From: Methylocystis sp. Sn-Cys
GTDB lineage: Bacteria > Pseudomonadota > Alphaproteobacteria > Rhizobiales > Beijerinckiaceae
DNA: 64,000 bases
Assembly: GCF_016745395.1 (NCBI RefSeq)
Contig: NZ_JAERVJ010000002.1
Location: 186,001-250,000, forward strand
Direction of reading: 5' to 3'
Position 1 is the first letter of the stretch, and the number at the start of each line of letters is the position of its first letter. Of the stretch, positions 1 through 9,139 are shown piece after piece. A program made the position numbers and the translations under genes. The notes under the pieces were generated by a model. It ran no database searches, was not told the origin of the DNA, and was given only the letters and a program-made list of their open reading frames with translations.

Positions 1-388
1 CGCCGCCGCGCCTGGCGCAGGCGAAATGCACGAGGCCGACCGGCTTTTGGGGCGTGCCGCCGCCGGGCCCTGCGACGCCGGTAATGGCGACGGCGACGTC
101 GGCGAGCGAGTGCTCGAGCGCGCCCCTTGCCATGGCCTGCGCGGTCTCGGCGCTGACGGCGCCATGCGCCGCGAGAATGGCGTCGGAGACGCCGAGCATG
201 TCGATCTTGGCGGCGTTGGAATAAGTGACAAAACCGCGGTCGAAGACGTCTGACGCGCCGGGGACGTCGGTCAGCGCCGCCGAGACCAGCCCGCCCGTGC
301 AGGATTCCGCCGTTGCGACGCGAAATCCGCGCTCTTTAGCTTTTACGATAAGCGTAATAGCTTTTACGTTAGATGTATTTTCTGCCAT
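1..388 (-). CDS. pncC: CinA C-terminal family protein, nicotinamide-nucleotide amidohydrolase PncC (3' end outside window)
   Basis: Reading the minus strand from an ATG at 388 gives 129 codons open to the window edge, so the C-terminus is missing. The product has the PncC/CinA-C signatures TAESCTGG (residues 26-33, containing the catalytic Ser region), VTYSNAAK with the conserved Tyr and Lys, and [13 protein letters not shown] near the end. The family deamidates nicotinamide mononucleotide to nicotinate mononucleotide in the cytoplasmic pyridine-nucleotide salvage cycle. The start lies 3 nt after the arfB stop, so it is probably translated from the arfB mRNA. The first 20 codons use unusually AT-rich codons (GTA, AAA, CTT) compared with the GC-rich remainder. 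It is a stand-alone C-terminal domain, not full-length CinA, as judged from the start. Confidence 0.9.
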   Translation of the reverse strand, partial: MAENTSNVKAITLIVKAKERGFRVATAESCTGGLVSAALTDVPGASDVFDRGFVTYSNAAKIDMLGVSDAILAAHGAVSAETAQAMARGALEHSLADVAVAITGVAGPGGGTPQKPVGLVHFACARRGG

Positions 389-391
389 CGC

Positions 392-814
392 TCAATCCTG
401 CGCTGGTTTCGCCCGCATCGCCTTTACGTCGCCGCGCAGCTTCTTGCCTTCGAGCCGCCGCATCTTCGAGCCGAGCGTCGGCTTGGTCTTGCGCCTTGGC
501 GGCGGAGGCGGCGCGGCGGCCTCGCGAATGAGGTCGATCAGCCGCTCCAGCGCATCGGCGCGGTTGCGCTCCTGCGTGCGATGGCGTTGCGCCTCGATGA
601 TGATTTCGCCCTCTTTGGTGAGCCTGGAGCCGGCGAGCCGCGCCAGCCGCTGTTTTACGCCTTCCGGAAGGTTCGGCGACCGCCAAATGTCGAAGCGAAG
701 CCGCACGGCGCTCTCGACCTTCTGGACATTTTGCCCGCCAGGGCCGGACGCCCGGAGGAACTCCAGCGAAATCTCGGAGTCGTCCAGAAAGATAGAAGGG
801 GTGACGCGGATCAT
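392..814 (-). CDS. arfB: Alternative ribosome-rescue factor / peptidyl-tRNA hydrolase ArfB
   Basis: This 140-residue protein carries the class I release factor GGQ loop in RASGPGGQNVQK (residues 21-32) and a lysine/arginine-rich C-terminal tail from about residue 107, the tail that occupies the empty mRNA channel of stalled ribosomes. It lacks the codon-recognition domains of RF1/RF2, and its length matches ArfB (YaeJ, about 140 aa). The expected role is to hydrolyse peptidyl-tRNA on non-stop ribosomes in the cytoplasm. It is first in a two-gene minus-strand unit with pncC 3 nt downstream. No promoter could be assigned confidently. Confidence 0.93.
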   Translation of the reverse strand: MIRVTPSIFLDDSEISLEFLRASGPGGQNVQKVESAVRLRFDIWRSPNLPEGVKQRLARLAGSRLTKEGEIIIEAQRHRTQERNRADALERLIDLIREAAAPPPPPRRKTKPTLGSKMRRLEGKKLRGDVKAMRAKPAQD

Positions 815-908
815 CGGGGCCGTCTCGACACGCCGGGCTTGTTCCGGCCTCTCTTAACGCGACCGCGTTCGGCGATTGTCAAGGCGCGTGGCGACGGAGG
901 GCAGCCGC

Positions 909-945
909 GTCATGCCCGCGCTTGTCGCGGGCATCCACGCCGAGA
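909..945. repeat. Palindromic repeat family C, copy 1
   Basis: The core GCCCGCG-CTTGT-CGCGGGC is followed by ATCCACGCCG. The same layout (GTCATGGCCGGG CTTGT CCCGGCCATCCACGCCG) recurs at 36556-36590 and, inverted, at 36705-36740, so this is a dispersed REP-like element. Confidence 0.7.
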
Positions 946-1011
946 CATTGCGACGTGCGGGGAGAAGAAGCGGCGTTATTCCGGCTCATGCTCTCAGCTT
1001 CCCGCGTTGGC

Positions 1012-1050
1012 GCGGCGTCATGGCCGCGACAAGCGCGGCCATGACGCCGC
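1012..1050. repeat. Palindromic repeat family C, copy 2, perfect 17-bp inverted repeat
   Basis: Two perfect 17-bp arms (1012-1028 and 1034-1050) flank a 5-nt loop ACAAG. The arms include GTCATGGCCGCG, relating it to the other family C copies. It lies near the 3' end of the minus-strand arfB transcript's upstream side and downstream of the acyltransferase gene, so it could stop or protect that transcript, but no T-tract follows. Confidence 0.65.
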
Positions 1051-1136
1051 AACACGTCTGCTCGTTAACCCGAATTCGGAGCCCTGGCGACAGAGGGACG
1101 CACGCATGCGGCTCACAAGCATGCGGGTGAACGCAC

Positions 1137-2165
1137 CTACTGCCGACGCGCCGCCGACAAGGCTTGCTGGCCGGTGTGAGCCGGCAGGCGTGCGGCGGCC
1201 GTTCTGAAAAAAGTGGGACATTCGAACAGAAATTCGAACGGAGTGGCCAGGGTTGCTGTTCTAACAAATATGGAAACATGTACTGCGATGGCTGTGACAA
1301 TCAGCGCGATCACGCCCCCATCCACAATGAGGCCCGTCTTTAAAAGCGCGATGCGCGTCGCCGCCATCGGCAGGAAGAAGGCGAGATAGACGACCATCGA
1401 GCGCGCGCCCAGCCAAGCCAATGAGTGCAGCACATGGGCCTCCGCCAGCAACGCGGAGAAGGCGACGACCGCCGCCGCGCCGGCGAAGCCGAGAAGAAGC
1501 GAGACTGCGGGGAGGCCCGAATAGCCGCACCGCACGGCAAGTTCGTTTGTCACGCCCCAAAGGATGAGGGCTGGAATTGTCCGTCGCAGATTCGCGCGCG
1601 CAGCTTCGGCGAAAGCGAAAATTCGCGGCGCAAAATGATAGCCTGCATAAAAGTAGACGTAGCGTGCCGCGAATTCGTCAATCACGGTCGAATTCGTGGC
1701 GACATTCGCCATCTGAAGCGCGCTGGCGGCGGTCAGCACAGCGCAGGGCGGGGCGGGGCGCAGGAGCTTGGTGGTCACGAAGAAGACCATTGCGAAAGCA
1801 AGATCGCCCAAGATCGACAAGGGATCGCCGCCCGCGAGCAGCAGCTTTGGCGCGCCCTGGATCAGCGTCCACAGGACGAAGAAATAGGCGAAGTGCAGCA
1901 CCTTGCGATCGAGAAAGTCGGGCCAGGGCTTCTCGATCGTGCGCGCGAGAAAGAGGCCCGCGACCAGAAAGAAATCCGGTATGCGGAAGGGCCGCGCCCA
2001 GTCGATAAAGCCATGAAGCCAGCTCTGCTGGCCGAGCGCCTCCTCGACGCCCAGTGTCGAATGCATCATCACGACGAGAATGATGCACCAGCCCCTGGCG
2101 TAATCGACCCAATCGACGCGCATGGCGGGCAAGGCGGAGTGAGCAACTTTGGCGCTTGCGCGCAT
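1137..2165 (-). CDS. Acyltransferase family 3 (YcfT-like) integral membrane protein
   Basis: The 342-residue product has about ten hydrophobic segments. Its N-terminus reads RVDWVDYARGWCIILVV, and it then has a conserved MMHSTLGV and PFRIPDFFLVAGLFLA, the hallmark of YcfT-type acyltransferase-3 proteins in the inner membrane. The family transfers acyl groups to cell-surface or exported carbohydrates; the substrate cannot be read from sequence. I chose the ATG at 2165 because a GGGGGG purine run lies about 9 nt upstream; the frame stays open to 2222, and a start at residue 15 (MRVDW) is also possible. The gene stands alone between repeat-rich intergenic regions. Confidence 0.8.
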   Translation of the reverse strand: MRASAKVAHSALPAMRVDWVDYARGWCIILVVMMHSTLGVEEALGQQSWLHGFIDWARPFRIPDFFLVAGLFLARTIEKPWPDFLDRKVLHFAYFFVLWTLIQGAPKLLLAGGDPLSILGDLAFAMVFFVTTKLLRPAPPCAVLTAASALQMANVATNSTVIDEFAARYVYFYAGYHFAPRIFAFAEAARANLRRTIPALILWGVTNELAVRCGYSGLPAVSLLLGFAGAAAVVAFSALLAEAHVLHSLAWLGARSMVVYLAFFLPMAATRIALLKTGLIVDGGVIALIVTAIAVHVSIFVRTATLATPFEFLFECPTFFRTAAARLPAHTGQQALSAARRQ

Positions 2166-2657
2166 GAAAAAATGCCCCCCATCAAAAGATGCGCGGTTTT
2201 TCTTCAAAGTGGCCCGAAACATTCATGCGCGCGCCGCGCTGAAATGTCCGCATTTTCTCGAAAAGATGGTGAATATCACCCGGACGCCGGCGCGTTGAGA
2301 TGGCCGGGCAAGCGTCCGTCACTCTGATACGAGGTGCATTTGATTGGTTCGCTATCGTTCCCAATGCTCGCAAAATGAGCGATCGGAATTACCGCCGTCA
2401 TTGCGAGGAGGCGGAGCCGACGAAGCAATCCAGCGCCGCATCGCTGCCCTGGATTGCTTCGCTTCGCTCGCAATGACGGGCTCTGGGCGCAAAACAAGCG
2501 CTCTTGTGGCTTTGGATTCCCGGTCGGGCTTTCAGCCCGCCGGGAATGACACGCCCCCGTGCGCGCTATTCAAACGGAAACGGTATGACTGGTTTCGTCG
2601 GCCGGAGAATTACGACAGTTGCGCCGGGCAGCGCGAAGGCGCCGACGCAATGTCCCG
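2166..2657. other. Repeat-bearing intergenic region
   Basis: About 490 bases separate the acyltransferase gene from the 3' end of ispDF. They contain a left half of repeat B (about 2358-2385), a full family A copy (2396-2478), and a right half of repeat B (about 2513-2552), followed by the family B flank ending in AAACGGAAACGG. No gene is supported. Confidence 0.6.
2396..2478. repeat. Palindromic repeat family A, copy 1
   Basis: This 83-bp element starts CGTCATTGCGAGGAGGCGG and ends TTCGCTCGCAATGACG, with internal arms GCAATCCAG and CTGGATTGC. The same sequence recurs at six other places in the window. It is enclosed by separated halves of a family B repeat. Confidence 0.9.
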
Positions 2658-3902
2658 TCACTCCGGCAGCCGCACCGTCGCGATCGCCAGCGCCGCGATC
2701 CCCTCGCGGCGTCCGGTAAAGCCGAGTTTTTCGCTCGTCGTTGCTTTGATCGCCACCCGGCCGATGTCGAGGCCCATGATCTCGGCAAGACTCGCTCGGA
2801 TGGCGTCGCGATGCGGTCCGACCTTGGGCGCCTCGCAGACCACCGTCGCGTCGATATGGGCGATCATGCCGCCGCGCGCGCGGACGAGCTTGCAGGCATG
2901 TTCGAGGAAGATTGTCGAGGCCGCGCCTTTCCACTGGGGATCGGAGGGCGGAAAATGTGCGCCGATGTCCCCCTCGGCGATGGCGCCCAGAACCGCGTCG
3001 GTAATCGCGTGCATCAGCACGTCGGCGTCGGAATGGCCGGCGAGGGAATGGCTGTGGGGGATCGACACGCCGCCGAGCCAAACCTGGTCGCCCTTGGCGA
3101 AGGCATGGACGTCATAGCCCTGTCCTGTTCTAACGTCCGTTAAAACGCTAGCCGTTCTAACGTCTGTTAAATTATCTGACCCGGAAGCGGCGGACAGAGC
3201 TTTGATCTGATCCATGGCGCGTGCAAAATCCTCTGGCGTCGTGAGCTTGAAATTGGCGAGATCGCCCGGAAAGACGTGCACGGCGTGGCCGGCGGCTTCC
3301 GCGATCATCGCGTCGTCCGTGTAGTCGCGCTCGGCCGCCGCCGCCGCGCGATGCGCCGCGAGAATAAGCGGGAAGCGAAAAGACTGCGGCGTCTGCACGG
3401 CGCGCAGTCTCGCCCGGTCGGGCGTGGCGACGACGAAGCCCGCCGCGTCGATCTCCTTCACCGTGTCGTTGAGCGGCACGCCCGGGACGGCGGCGCCATG
3501 GGCCCGCGCCGCCGCGATGGCGCGGGCGATGAGCGCCGGATCGGCGAAGGGCCGGGCGGCGTCGTGGATCAGCACAATCTGCGGCGCGCTTTCTCTGGCG
3601 ACGGCTTCGAGCCCGTTGCGCACGCTCTCCTGCCGTGTGGCGCCGCCAAGCGCAGGCTCCGAGACGGCGGCGCGCGCCGCGTCGCTCAATTCGGCGACGC
3701 TTTGCGCATAAAGCGCGCGGTCGTCCGGGTGGATGACAACCTTCAGGCGCGCGCCCGGCGCGTTGGCGCCCATCGCCTCCAGCGTGCGCGCGAGCACGGT
3801 CTTGCCAGCGAGCCGGCGATACTGCTTGGGCAAGCCTTCGCCGGCGCGCGAACCGCGTCCCCCGGCGACGACGAGGATAGAGATTTCCGTTCCATCAACC
3901 AT
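2658..3902 (-). CDS. ispDF: Bifunctional IspD/IspF enzyme of the MEP isoprenoid pathway
   Basis: The N-terminal part (about residues 1-225) is IspD, 4-diphosphocytidyl-2-C-methylerythritol synthase, with the CTP-binding [18 protein letters not shown] and [10 protein letters not shown]. The C-terminal part (about 255-414) is IspF, the cyclodiphosphate synthase, with GYDVHAF, the metal-binding [19 protein letters not shown] and [12 protein letters not shown]. The fusion is typical of alphaproteobacteria. I chose ATG 3902 ([15 protein letters not shown]); the frame stays open to 3971, but that would overlap the divergent dusB promoter. The linker holds an odd in-frame micro-duplication encoding LTDVRT twice (DNA 3127-3145 and 3154-3172) in AT-rich codons. 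The gene diverges from dusB. Confidence 0.96.
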   Translation of the reverse strand: MVDGTEISILVVAGGRGSRAGEGLPKQYRRLAGKTVLARTLEAMGANAPGARLKVVIHPDDRALYAQSVAELSDAARAAVSEPALGGATRQESVRNGLEAVARESAPQIVLIHDAARPFADPALIARAIAAARAHGAAVPGVPLNDTVKEIDAAGFVVATPDRARLRAVQTPQSFRFPLILAAHRAAAAAERDYTDDAMIAEAAGHAVHVFPGDLANFKLTTPEDFARAMDQIKALSAASGSDNLTDVRTASVLTDVRTGQGYDVHAFAKGDQVWLGGVSIPHSHSLAGHSDADVLMHAITDAVLGAIAEGDIGAHFPPSDPQWKGAASTIFLEHACKLVRARGGMIAHIDATVVCEAPKVGPHRDAIRASLAEIMGLDIGRVAIKATTSEKLGFTGRREGIAALAIATVRLPE

Positions 3903-3964
3903 GCCGCTCCTGTGTCGCTTTTCATGCATCGCGTCAAATGTGCGAGAATGCGGCGAAATGCTAT

Positions 3965-3994
3965 GTTGCAACTGCGAAGCTAGCTGCTTATGGT
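3965..3994 (+). promoter_or_regulatory. Candidate sigma-70 promoter for dusB-ntrB-ntrC
   Basis: TTGCAA at 3965-3970 and TATGGT at 3989-3994 are separated by 18 nt, and the -10 ends 9 nt before the dusB ATG. The element lies in the short divergent gap between ispDF and dusB. The assignment rests on match to consensus and position only. Confidence 0.35.
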
Positions 3995-4003
3995 ATAGGC
4001 AAG

Positions 4004-5047
4004 ATGACTGCTGCTGAAAAATCGGGCTTTGAACCCGAGCGCGAGGCGCTGCGAATCGGCCCCGTCCGCCTTTCCGGGCGCGCTTTTCTAGCGCCCATGG
4101 CAGGCGTCACCGATCCGGCCATGCGCCGCATTGCCGAACGCTATGGCGCCAGCGCGACCGTGAGCGAGATGATCACGGCGGCGGGCGTCGCCCGGGGCGA
4201 CCGCGAGACCGCGCTGCGGCTCGCGTCTTCCAGCAATACAAATATGGCGCCGCGCGTGATCCAGATCGCGGCGCGCGACTCGCAGGAAATCGCCGTCGCC
4301 GCGCGCCATGCTGAAGAAGCGGGCGCCGATTGGGTCGACGTCAATATGGGCTGCCCCTGCAAACGGGTGACCGGCGGTCTCGCCGGCGCGGCGCTTATGC
4401 GCGACCTCGACCAGGCCTCGGCCCTCATTGCGGCTGCGCGCGCGGCCATAAGCGTTCCGCTGAGCGTGAAGATGCGGCTCGGCTGGGACGACGCTTCGCG
4501 CAATGCGCCCGAGCTCGCGCGCCGCGCCGAGCAGGAAGGCGCCGCGCTGATCACCGTCCATGGACGCACGCGCCAGCAATTCTACAAAGGCCGCGCGGAT
4601 TGGGCGGCAATCGCCCCGGTCAAGCAAACCGTTTCGATCCCGGTTATCGCCAATGGCGATTGCGGCTCGGTCGACGACGCCGCGGAAATGCTGAGATTGT
4701 CTGGCGCCGATGCGGTGATGGTCGGCCGCGCCGCGCAGGGGCGACCCTGGCTCGTTGGCGATATTGCGCATTATCTTGGCGCCGGGCGGCGTCGCGCCGA
4801 GCCGTCGCTTGCCGAGCGCAGCGCGCTCGCGCGCGAGCATCTCGATGGGCTTCTCACGCAAATGGGCGCGGAGGCGGGCCTGCGCCACGCGCGCAAACAT
4901 CTCGCCGCTTATGTAGACGAGGCTTTCGGCGCCGCTTGCGTCGAGGTCGCGGCGCTGCGCCACGCGCTCGTCACCACCGCTTGCGCGTCGGAGGCCTTCA
5001 GGCTGATCGACGCCATTTTTACAGAGGGACAAGAGGTCGCCGCATGA
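4004..5047 (+). CDS. dusB: tRNA-dihydrouridine synthase (NifR3/DusB family)
   Basis: The 347-residue product is an FMN-dependent TIM-barrel enzyme that reduces uridines in the tRNA D-loop. It shows [13 protein letters not shown] (FMN region), [11 protein letters not shown] with the catalytic Cys, [11 protein letters not shown] and NGDCGS. The start at 4004 (MTAAEKSG) fits the promoter spacing; the frame extends to 3938 but into promoter sequence. It is the first gene of the classical nifR3-ntrB-ntrC operon. Its stop overlaps the ntrB start as ATGA (5044-5047), implying translational coupling. Confidence 0.96.
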   Translation: MTAAEKSGFEPEREALRIGPVRLSGRAFLAPMAGVTDPAMRRIAERYGASATVSEMITAAGVARGDRETALRLASSSNTNMAPRVIQIAARDSQEIAVAARHAEEAGADWVDVNMGCPCKRVTGGLAGAALMRDLDQASALIAAARAAISVPLSVKMRLGWDDASRNAPELARRAEQEGAALITVHGRTRQQFYKGRADWAAIAPVKQTVSIPVIANGDCGSVDDAAEMLRLSGADAVMVGRAAQGRPWLVGDIAHYLGAGRRRAEPSLAERSALAREHLDGLLTQMGAEAGLRHARKHLAAYVDEAFGAACVEVAALRHALVTTACASEAFRLIDAIFTEGQEVAA

Positions 5048-6216
5048 GCCTTTCGGATCGCCCCAGACGCGACGACCCCCGGCGCGGCGAGTTTACCCCG
5101 CTCAAGATCATCGACGAGCGCGGCCGTAGCTGCGTGCTCGAGGCGCTGCCGAGCGTCATTCTCACCGTCTCGCGCGAGGGGGTGATCGAGGACGCCAACG
5201 CCGCGGCCGAAAGCTTCTTCGAGCTGGGCAAGCCTTTGCTCATCGGCCAGAAACTCGAGCGGCTGCTGCCCTTCGGCTCGCCGCTCATCACCCTCGTCCA
5301 GCATGTTCAGGACCGCGGCGCGGCGATCAACGAATATAAGGTCGATCTGGGCCGGCCAGGGCAGGAGGGCGACCGCCGCGTGGATGTCCATTGCGCGCCG
5401 CTTCCGGAGCAGGACGGGCTGGTTCTGGTTGTGCTGCAAGAACGAACAATTGCCGATAAAATAGACAGGCAGCTCAGCCATCGCGGCGCCGTGCGCTCAG
5501 TTTCCGGGCTCGCGTCGATGCTGGCCCATGAAATCAAAAATCCTTTGTCCGGAATTCGCGGCGCCGCACAATTGCTGGAGAGCGGCCTCTCGGACCAGGA
5601 TCGGGCGCTGACTCGGCTGATCTGCGAGGAGACCGACCGCATTGTGCGGCTGGTCGATCGCATGGAGGTTTTCTCCGACGCGCGGCCATTGAAGCGCGAG
5701 CGCGTCAATATTCACTCGGTGCTCGATCACGTGAAGCAGGTGGCGCAAAGCGGCTTCGCCCGGCGCATCAGATTTGTCGAGAATTACGATCCATCGCTGC
5801 CGCCGGTTTACGCCAATCGCGACCAGCTCGTGCAGGCCTTTCTCAATCTGGTGAAGAACGCCGCCGAGGCGATCGGGCTCGACGCCGTCGATGGCGAAAT
5901 CGAGCTTTCCACGGCGTTTCGGCCGGGGGTCAGCCTGCGCGCCATGGGCGCCCGCAGCCCCGTCGGCCTGCCGCTCGAATTCTGTGTGCGCGACAATGGT
6001 CCCGGCGTGCCCGACGACATCGCCGCGCATCTCTTCGACCCCTTTGTCACCACGAAGTCTTCCGGGACTGGCCTGGGTCTTGCTTTGGTGGCCAAAATCG
6101 TCAACGACCACGGCGGCGTTATTGAATGCGAATCCCTTCCCCGACGTACGACCTTCCGAATTCTGATGCCCATGTATCGCGCCAAAACGGAGAAGAGAGA
6201 GGCGGCCCGTTCATGA
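5044..6216 (+). CDS. ntrB: Nitrogen regulation sensor histidine kinase NtrB
   Basis: The 390-residue cytosolic kinase has an N-terminal PAS domain (about 30-130), a dimerisation/phosphoacceptor helix with His in [13 protein letters not shown], and a C-terminal ATPase domain with [11 protein letters not shown] (N box), [18 protein letters not shown] (G1/F) and [10 protein letters not shown] (G2). NtrB phosphorylates or dephosphorylates NtrC according to PII state, hence cellular nitrogen. There are no membrane segments, as expected. The ATG at 5044 overlaps the dusB stop by 4 nt; ntrC follows after 28 nt. Confidence 0.96.
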   Translation: MSLSDRPRRDDPRRGEFTPLKIIDERGRSCVLEALPSVILTVSREGVIEDANAAAESFFELGKPLLIGQKLERLLPFGSPLITLVQHVQDRGAAINEYKVDLGRPGQEGDRRVDVHCAPLPEQDGLVLVVLQERTIADKIDRQLSHRGAVRSVSGLASMLAHEIKNPLSGIRGAAQLLESGLSDQDRALTRLICEETDRIVRLVDRMEVFSDARPLKRERVNIHSVLDHVKQVAQSGFARRIRFVENYDPSLPPVYANRDQLVQAFLNLVKNAAEAIGLDAVDGEIELSTAFRPGVSLRAMGARSPVGLPLEFCVRDNGPGVPDDIAAHLFDPFVTTKSSGTGLGLALVAKIVNDHGGVIECESLPRRTTFRILMPMYRAKTEKREAARS

Positions 6217-6244
6217 CGCTTCGCCAGCGGGGGAGACTGGTCTG

Positions 6245-7717
6245 ATGACGAGAGGCGAAATTCTTGTCGCCGACGACGACGCCGCGATCCGCACTGTCGT
6301 CGCCCAGGCGCTCTCGCGCGCCGGTTACGAGGTGCGCACCACCGGCACGGCGGCGACCTTATGGCGTTGGGTGCAATCGGGCGAGGGCGATCTCGTTGTC
6401 ACCGACGTGGTGATGCCGGACGAAAATGCTTTCGAGCTTCTGCCGCGCATCAAGAAGCTGCGGCCGGAATTGCCCATCATCGTGATGAGCGCCCAAAACA
6501 CTTTCATGACGGCGATCCGCGCGTCTGAGCGGGGCGCCTATGATTATCTGCCGAAGCCCTTCGATCTGAAGGAGCTTGTCGGCATCGTCGGCCGCGCCAT
6601 GGCCGAGCCGCGCAAGGGCGGCGAGGAGGCCGCGCCGGAAGAAATGGAGGGCATGCCGCTCGTCGGGCGCTCTCCGGCGATGCAGGAGATCTATCGCTCG
6701 CTCGCGCGGCTGATGCAGACCGATCTGACGGTCATGATCAACGGCGAGTCCGGCACGGGCAAGGAGCTGGTCGCGCGCGCGCTGCATGATTACGGCAAGC
6801 GCAAGAAGGGCCCCTTCGTCGCGGTGAATATGGCGGCGATTCCGCGCGACTTGATCGAGAGCGAGCTGTTCGGCCATGAGAAGGGCGCCTTCACTGGCGC
6901 GAACCAGCGCTCGGCCGGCCGTTTCGAGCAGGCCGAGGGCGGCACGCTCTTCCTCGATGAAATCGGCGACATGCCGATGGAGGCGCAGACGCGTCTGCTG
7001 CGCGTGCTGCAGCAGGGCGAATATACGACAGTCGGCGGCCGCACGCCGATCAAGACGAATGTCCGCATCATCGCCGCGACCAACAAGGATTTGCGCGGTC
7101 TGATCCAGCAGGGTCTCTTCCGCGAGGACCTATATTTCCGTCTCAACGTCGTGCCGCTGCGCCTGCCGCCGCTGCGCGAGCGCACCGAGGATATTCCTGA
7201 TCTCGTCCACCACTTCTTCAAAGTGGCGGCGAGCGAAGGTCTGCCGCAGAAATATATCGAGCAGGCGGCGCTCGACCGGATGAAGAGATACCGCTGGCCG
7301 GGCAATATTCGCGAGCTGGAAAATCTCATCCGCCGCCTCGCCGCGCTGCATCCGCAGGAAGTGATCTCCGACCCGCTCGTCGAAGCGGAGTTGGACCACG
7401 AGTTGCGGCAGGCGACAGTGGATAAGCAGTCGTCGCCCGGCGCCGCGCCGACGAAGGAGCTGGAGAACGGCCAGACGCTCTCGACCTCCGTCGAGCAGCA
7501 CCTTGCCAAGCTCTTCCGCGATTATGGCGACGGCCTGCCGCCGCCCGGGCTTTATCACCGCGTCATCCGCGAGATCGAAATCCCGCTGATCTCCGCGGCG
7601 CTGGCGGCGACGCGCGGCAATCAGATCAAGGCGGCGGAGCTTCTGGGGTTGAACCGGAATACGCTGCGGAAGAAGGTCAATGATCTCGACATTCGGCTGA
7701 TGCGGTCGCCGAGGTGA
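6245..7717 (+). CDS. ntrC: Nitrogen regulation response regulator NtrC (sigma-54 activator)
   Basis: The 490-residue product has a receiver domain (DDD at residues 10-12, phosphoacceptor Asp54 in VVTDVVMP, conserved Lys in LPKPFD), and a central AAA+ domain with Walker A GESGTGKE, the sigma-54 contact loop GAFTGA, and Walker [13 protein letters not shown]-terminal Fis-type helix-turn-helix reads [19 protein letters not shown]. It should activate sigma-54 promoters of nitrogen-assimilation genes when phosphorylated by NtrB. In most relatives ntrY follows directly; here a 5.3-kb block intervenes. A family B repeat lies just downstream. Confidence 0.97.
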   Translation: MTRGEILVADDDAAIRTVVAQALSRAGYEVRTTGTAATLWRWVQSGEGDLVVTDVVMPDENAFELLPRIKKLRPELPIIVMSAQNTFMTAIRASERGAYDYLPKPFDLKELVGIVGRAMAEPRKGGEEAAPEEMEGMPLVGRSPAMQEIYRSLARLMQTDLTVMINGESGTGKELVARALHDYGKRKKGPFVAVNMAAIPRDLIESELFGHEKGAFTGANQRSAGRFEQAEGGTLFLDEIGDMPMEAQTRLLRVLQQGEYTTVGGRTPIKTNVRIIAATNKDLRGLIQQGLFREDLYFRLNVVPLRLPPLRERTEDIPDLVHHFFKVAASEGLPQKYIEQAALDRMKRYRWPGNIRELENLIRRLAALHPQEVISDPLVEAELDHELRQATVDKQSSPGAAPTKELENGQTLSTSVEQHLAKLFRDYGDGLPPPGLYHRVIREIEIPLISAALAATRGNQIKAAELLGLNRNTLRKKVNDLDIRLMRSPR

Positions 7718-7762
7718 AGAAATTTTCCAAGGACGATACGAAATCCGCTTGATTGGGGAGCT

Positions 7763-7866
7763 GTCATTCCCGACGCTCGCGCAGCGAGCGATCGGGAATC
7801 CAGAGCCGGACCAGCGCTCTTGCGGCTCTGGATTCCCGGTCGGGCTTTCAGCCCGCCGGGAATGAC
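7763..7866. repeat. Palindromic repeat family B, copy 1 (core)
   Basis: The core begins GTCATTCCCGACGCTCGCG and ends GCCCGCCGGGAATGAC. Arms GGGAATCCAGAGC and CTCTGGATTCCC lie inside. Conserved flanks extend the unit: CCGCTTGATTGG at 7746-7757 on the left and CCAAACGGAAA near 7886-7896 on the right, giving about 150 bp in total. Confidence 0.9.
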
Positions 7867-7984
7867 AAGGCCCCACGCGAGCTGTCCAAACGGAAAGAGC
7901 GAGCCTGCTTTCGGAGAAGACGCGCTTCTACCCACAGGGCGCGATGAGTCGCTTAGTTTTAAGTTTCACCTTGTTTGCCTGCCT

Positions 7985-9001
7985 TTATCCGCCAGATTTC
8001 GCCAATTTCCGCCATCGGCCGGGCGCTACGCCGCTCCAACTTTCGAAGGCGCGACTGAAATGCGCGGGGTCACGATAGCCGAGCATCATCGCAATCTCGG
8101 TGATTGACAGGTCTGGTTGGCAAAGAAAGCTTATCGCCCGTCGCTGCCGTGTGTTTTTCAGAAGATCGGAGAAACTCAGCCCCAGTTCCGCGAGCCGACG
8201 CTGCAGCGTTCGTTTCGATAGGCCCATCCGACGAACAATGCGCGAAAGGTCAGGACGACCGTCGAGAAGCTCCAGATCGATCAGGGCGCCGATATTGCCT
8301 GGCAAGTCGTCCGGAGCCGGTATGTCGAAAATGCGCGCGAGTTCGTCGGCGTCGAGGCCTCGATCCGCGCTGAGATGCGGGTTGACCGCCATGAGCAGCC
8401 GTTGATCGAAGACGATCGTGCCGGGCAGGTCACGGATCAGTGTATCGACGCCCATCTGCGCATCAATGGAAGGTCGCGCGGTGACGGGCAGGCCGCCGAC
8501 CATGATGCGGCTTGGTAACCAATCCGCGCCGGCGAAATGGCGGATCATGACAATCATGTACCAGAGCGCGAGCATCTCGTTCTGAGGCCTCCCATCCGTG
8601 GCGGGGTCGGCCAACTCATAGGACCAGTGGACCTCGTCGCCATATCGTCGGACGGCTAGGCGCGTCGCACTCTGCATCATGTGCGGCAGACTTGTTCCCG
8701 AGCGGTGGATCGCTTCGAATAAGGTGGGCGCCTGTGTGACCCATTTGCCGTAGACCCCAAGGCCCGCGATCGAGGTTTGGCGACCAAGGCGCGCCGCGAA
8801 AGCCTCGTCGCGCAGCTCGCGCGACGCGGTCGCAAGCAGCCGAAAATGGTCGCGCAGCGGCAGAAGGGTGTCGGGCGACTCCAACAAACGGATGGGAAGC
8901 TCCGCGCGCTGAAAGACGCGCTCGATCGAGCCGCCGTTCTCCATGACGACGCCCGCGATCGGCCCGAGCGTGCTCGCGCGCGTATATCCGGTCCGTCGCA
9001 T
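7985..9001 (-). CDS. AraC-family transcriptional regulator
   Basis: The 338-residue product has an AraC-type ligand-sensing N-terminal domain of the arabinose-binding/OruR-like kind (about residues 10-210) and a C-terminal double helix-turn-helix (about 235-335) with MGLSKRTLQRRLAELGLSF and the signature ITEIAMMLGYRDPAHFSRAF. It is a DNA-binding activator or repressor; the ligand is unknown. I took ATG 9001 (MRRTGY); the frame extends to 9046. It diverges from the DUF3047 gene with 138 bp between starts, so that gene is its most likely target (inference). It lies in the block separating ntrC from ntrY. Confidence 0.88.
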   Translation of the reverse strand: MRRTGYTRASTLGPIAGVVMENGGSIERVFQRAELPIRLLESPDTLLPLRDHFRLLATASRELRDEAFAARLGRQTSIAGLGVYGKWVTQAPTLFEAIHRSGTSLPHMMQSATRLAVRRYGDEVHWSYELADPATDGRPQNEMLALWYMIVMIRHFAGADWLPSRIMVGGLPVTARPSIDAQMGVDTLIRDLPGTIVFDQRLLMAVNPHLSADRGLDADELARIFDIPAPDDLPGNIGALIDLELLDGRPDLSRIVRRMGLSKRTLQRRLAELGLSFSDLLKNTRQRRAISFLCQPDLSITEIAMMLGYRDPAHFSRAFESWSGVAPGRWRKLAKSGG

Positions 9002-9139
9002 CGATTGCCCTCTCGCGCCGTAAAAAGCTCGATTTCGGCACGCCAAGGCATGCAGATTTCCGGCGCGAGCATAACATCCCGCTTCCCGATCACGAACGCC
9101 TGACCACAGAGCGCTTGCGCGTGATCAAGGAGGAAGCGT

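Larger units (their letters stand above)
815..1136. other. Intergenic region between arfB and the acyltransferase gene
   Basis: No gene is supported in these 322 bases. They hold two copies of palindromic repeat family C (909-945 and 1012-1050). The remaining sequence shows no convincing promoter or terminator. The possible reading frames here have no recognisable domain and overlap the repeats. Confidence 0.6.

Noticed and set aside
225-857. 210-codon frame opposite pncC/arfB
   Set aside because: It is antisense to arfB and the start of pncC, which have clear family motifs; composition is Ser/Arg-rich with no domain.
2396-2478. CRISPR array made of the repeated 83-bp element
   Set aside because: The copies are dispersed singly, tens of kilobases apart, with no regular spacers and no cas genes.
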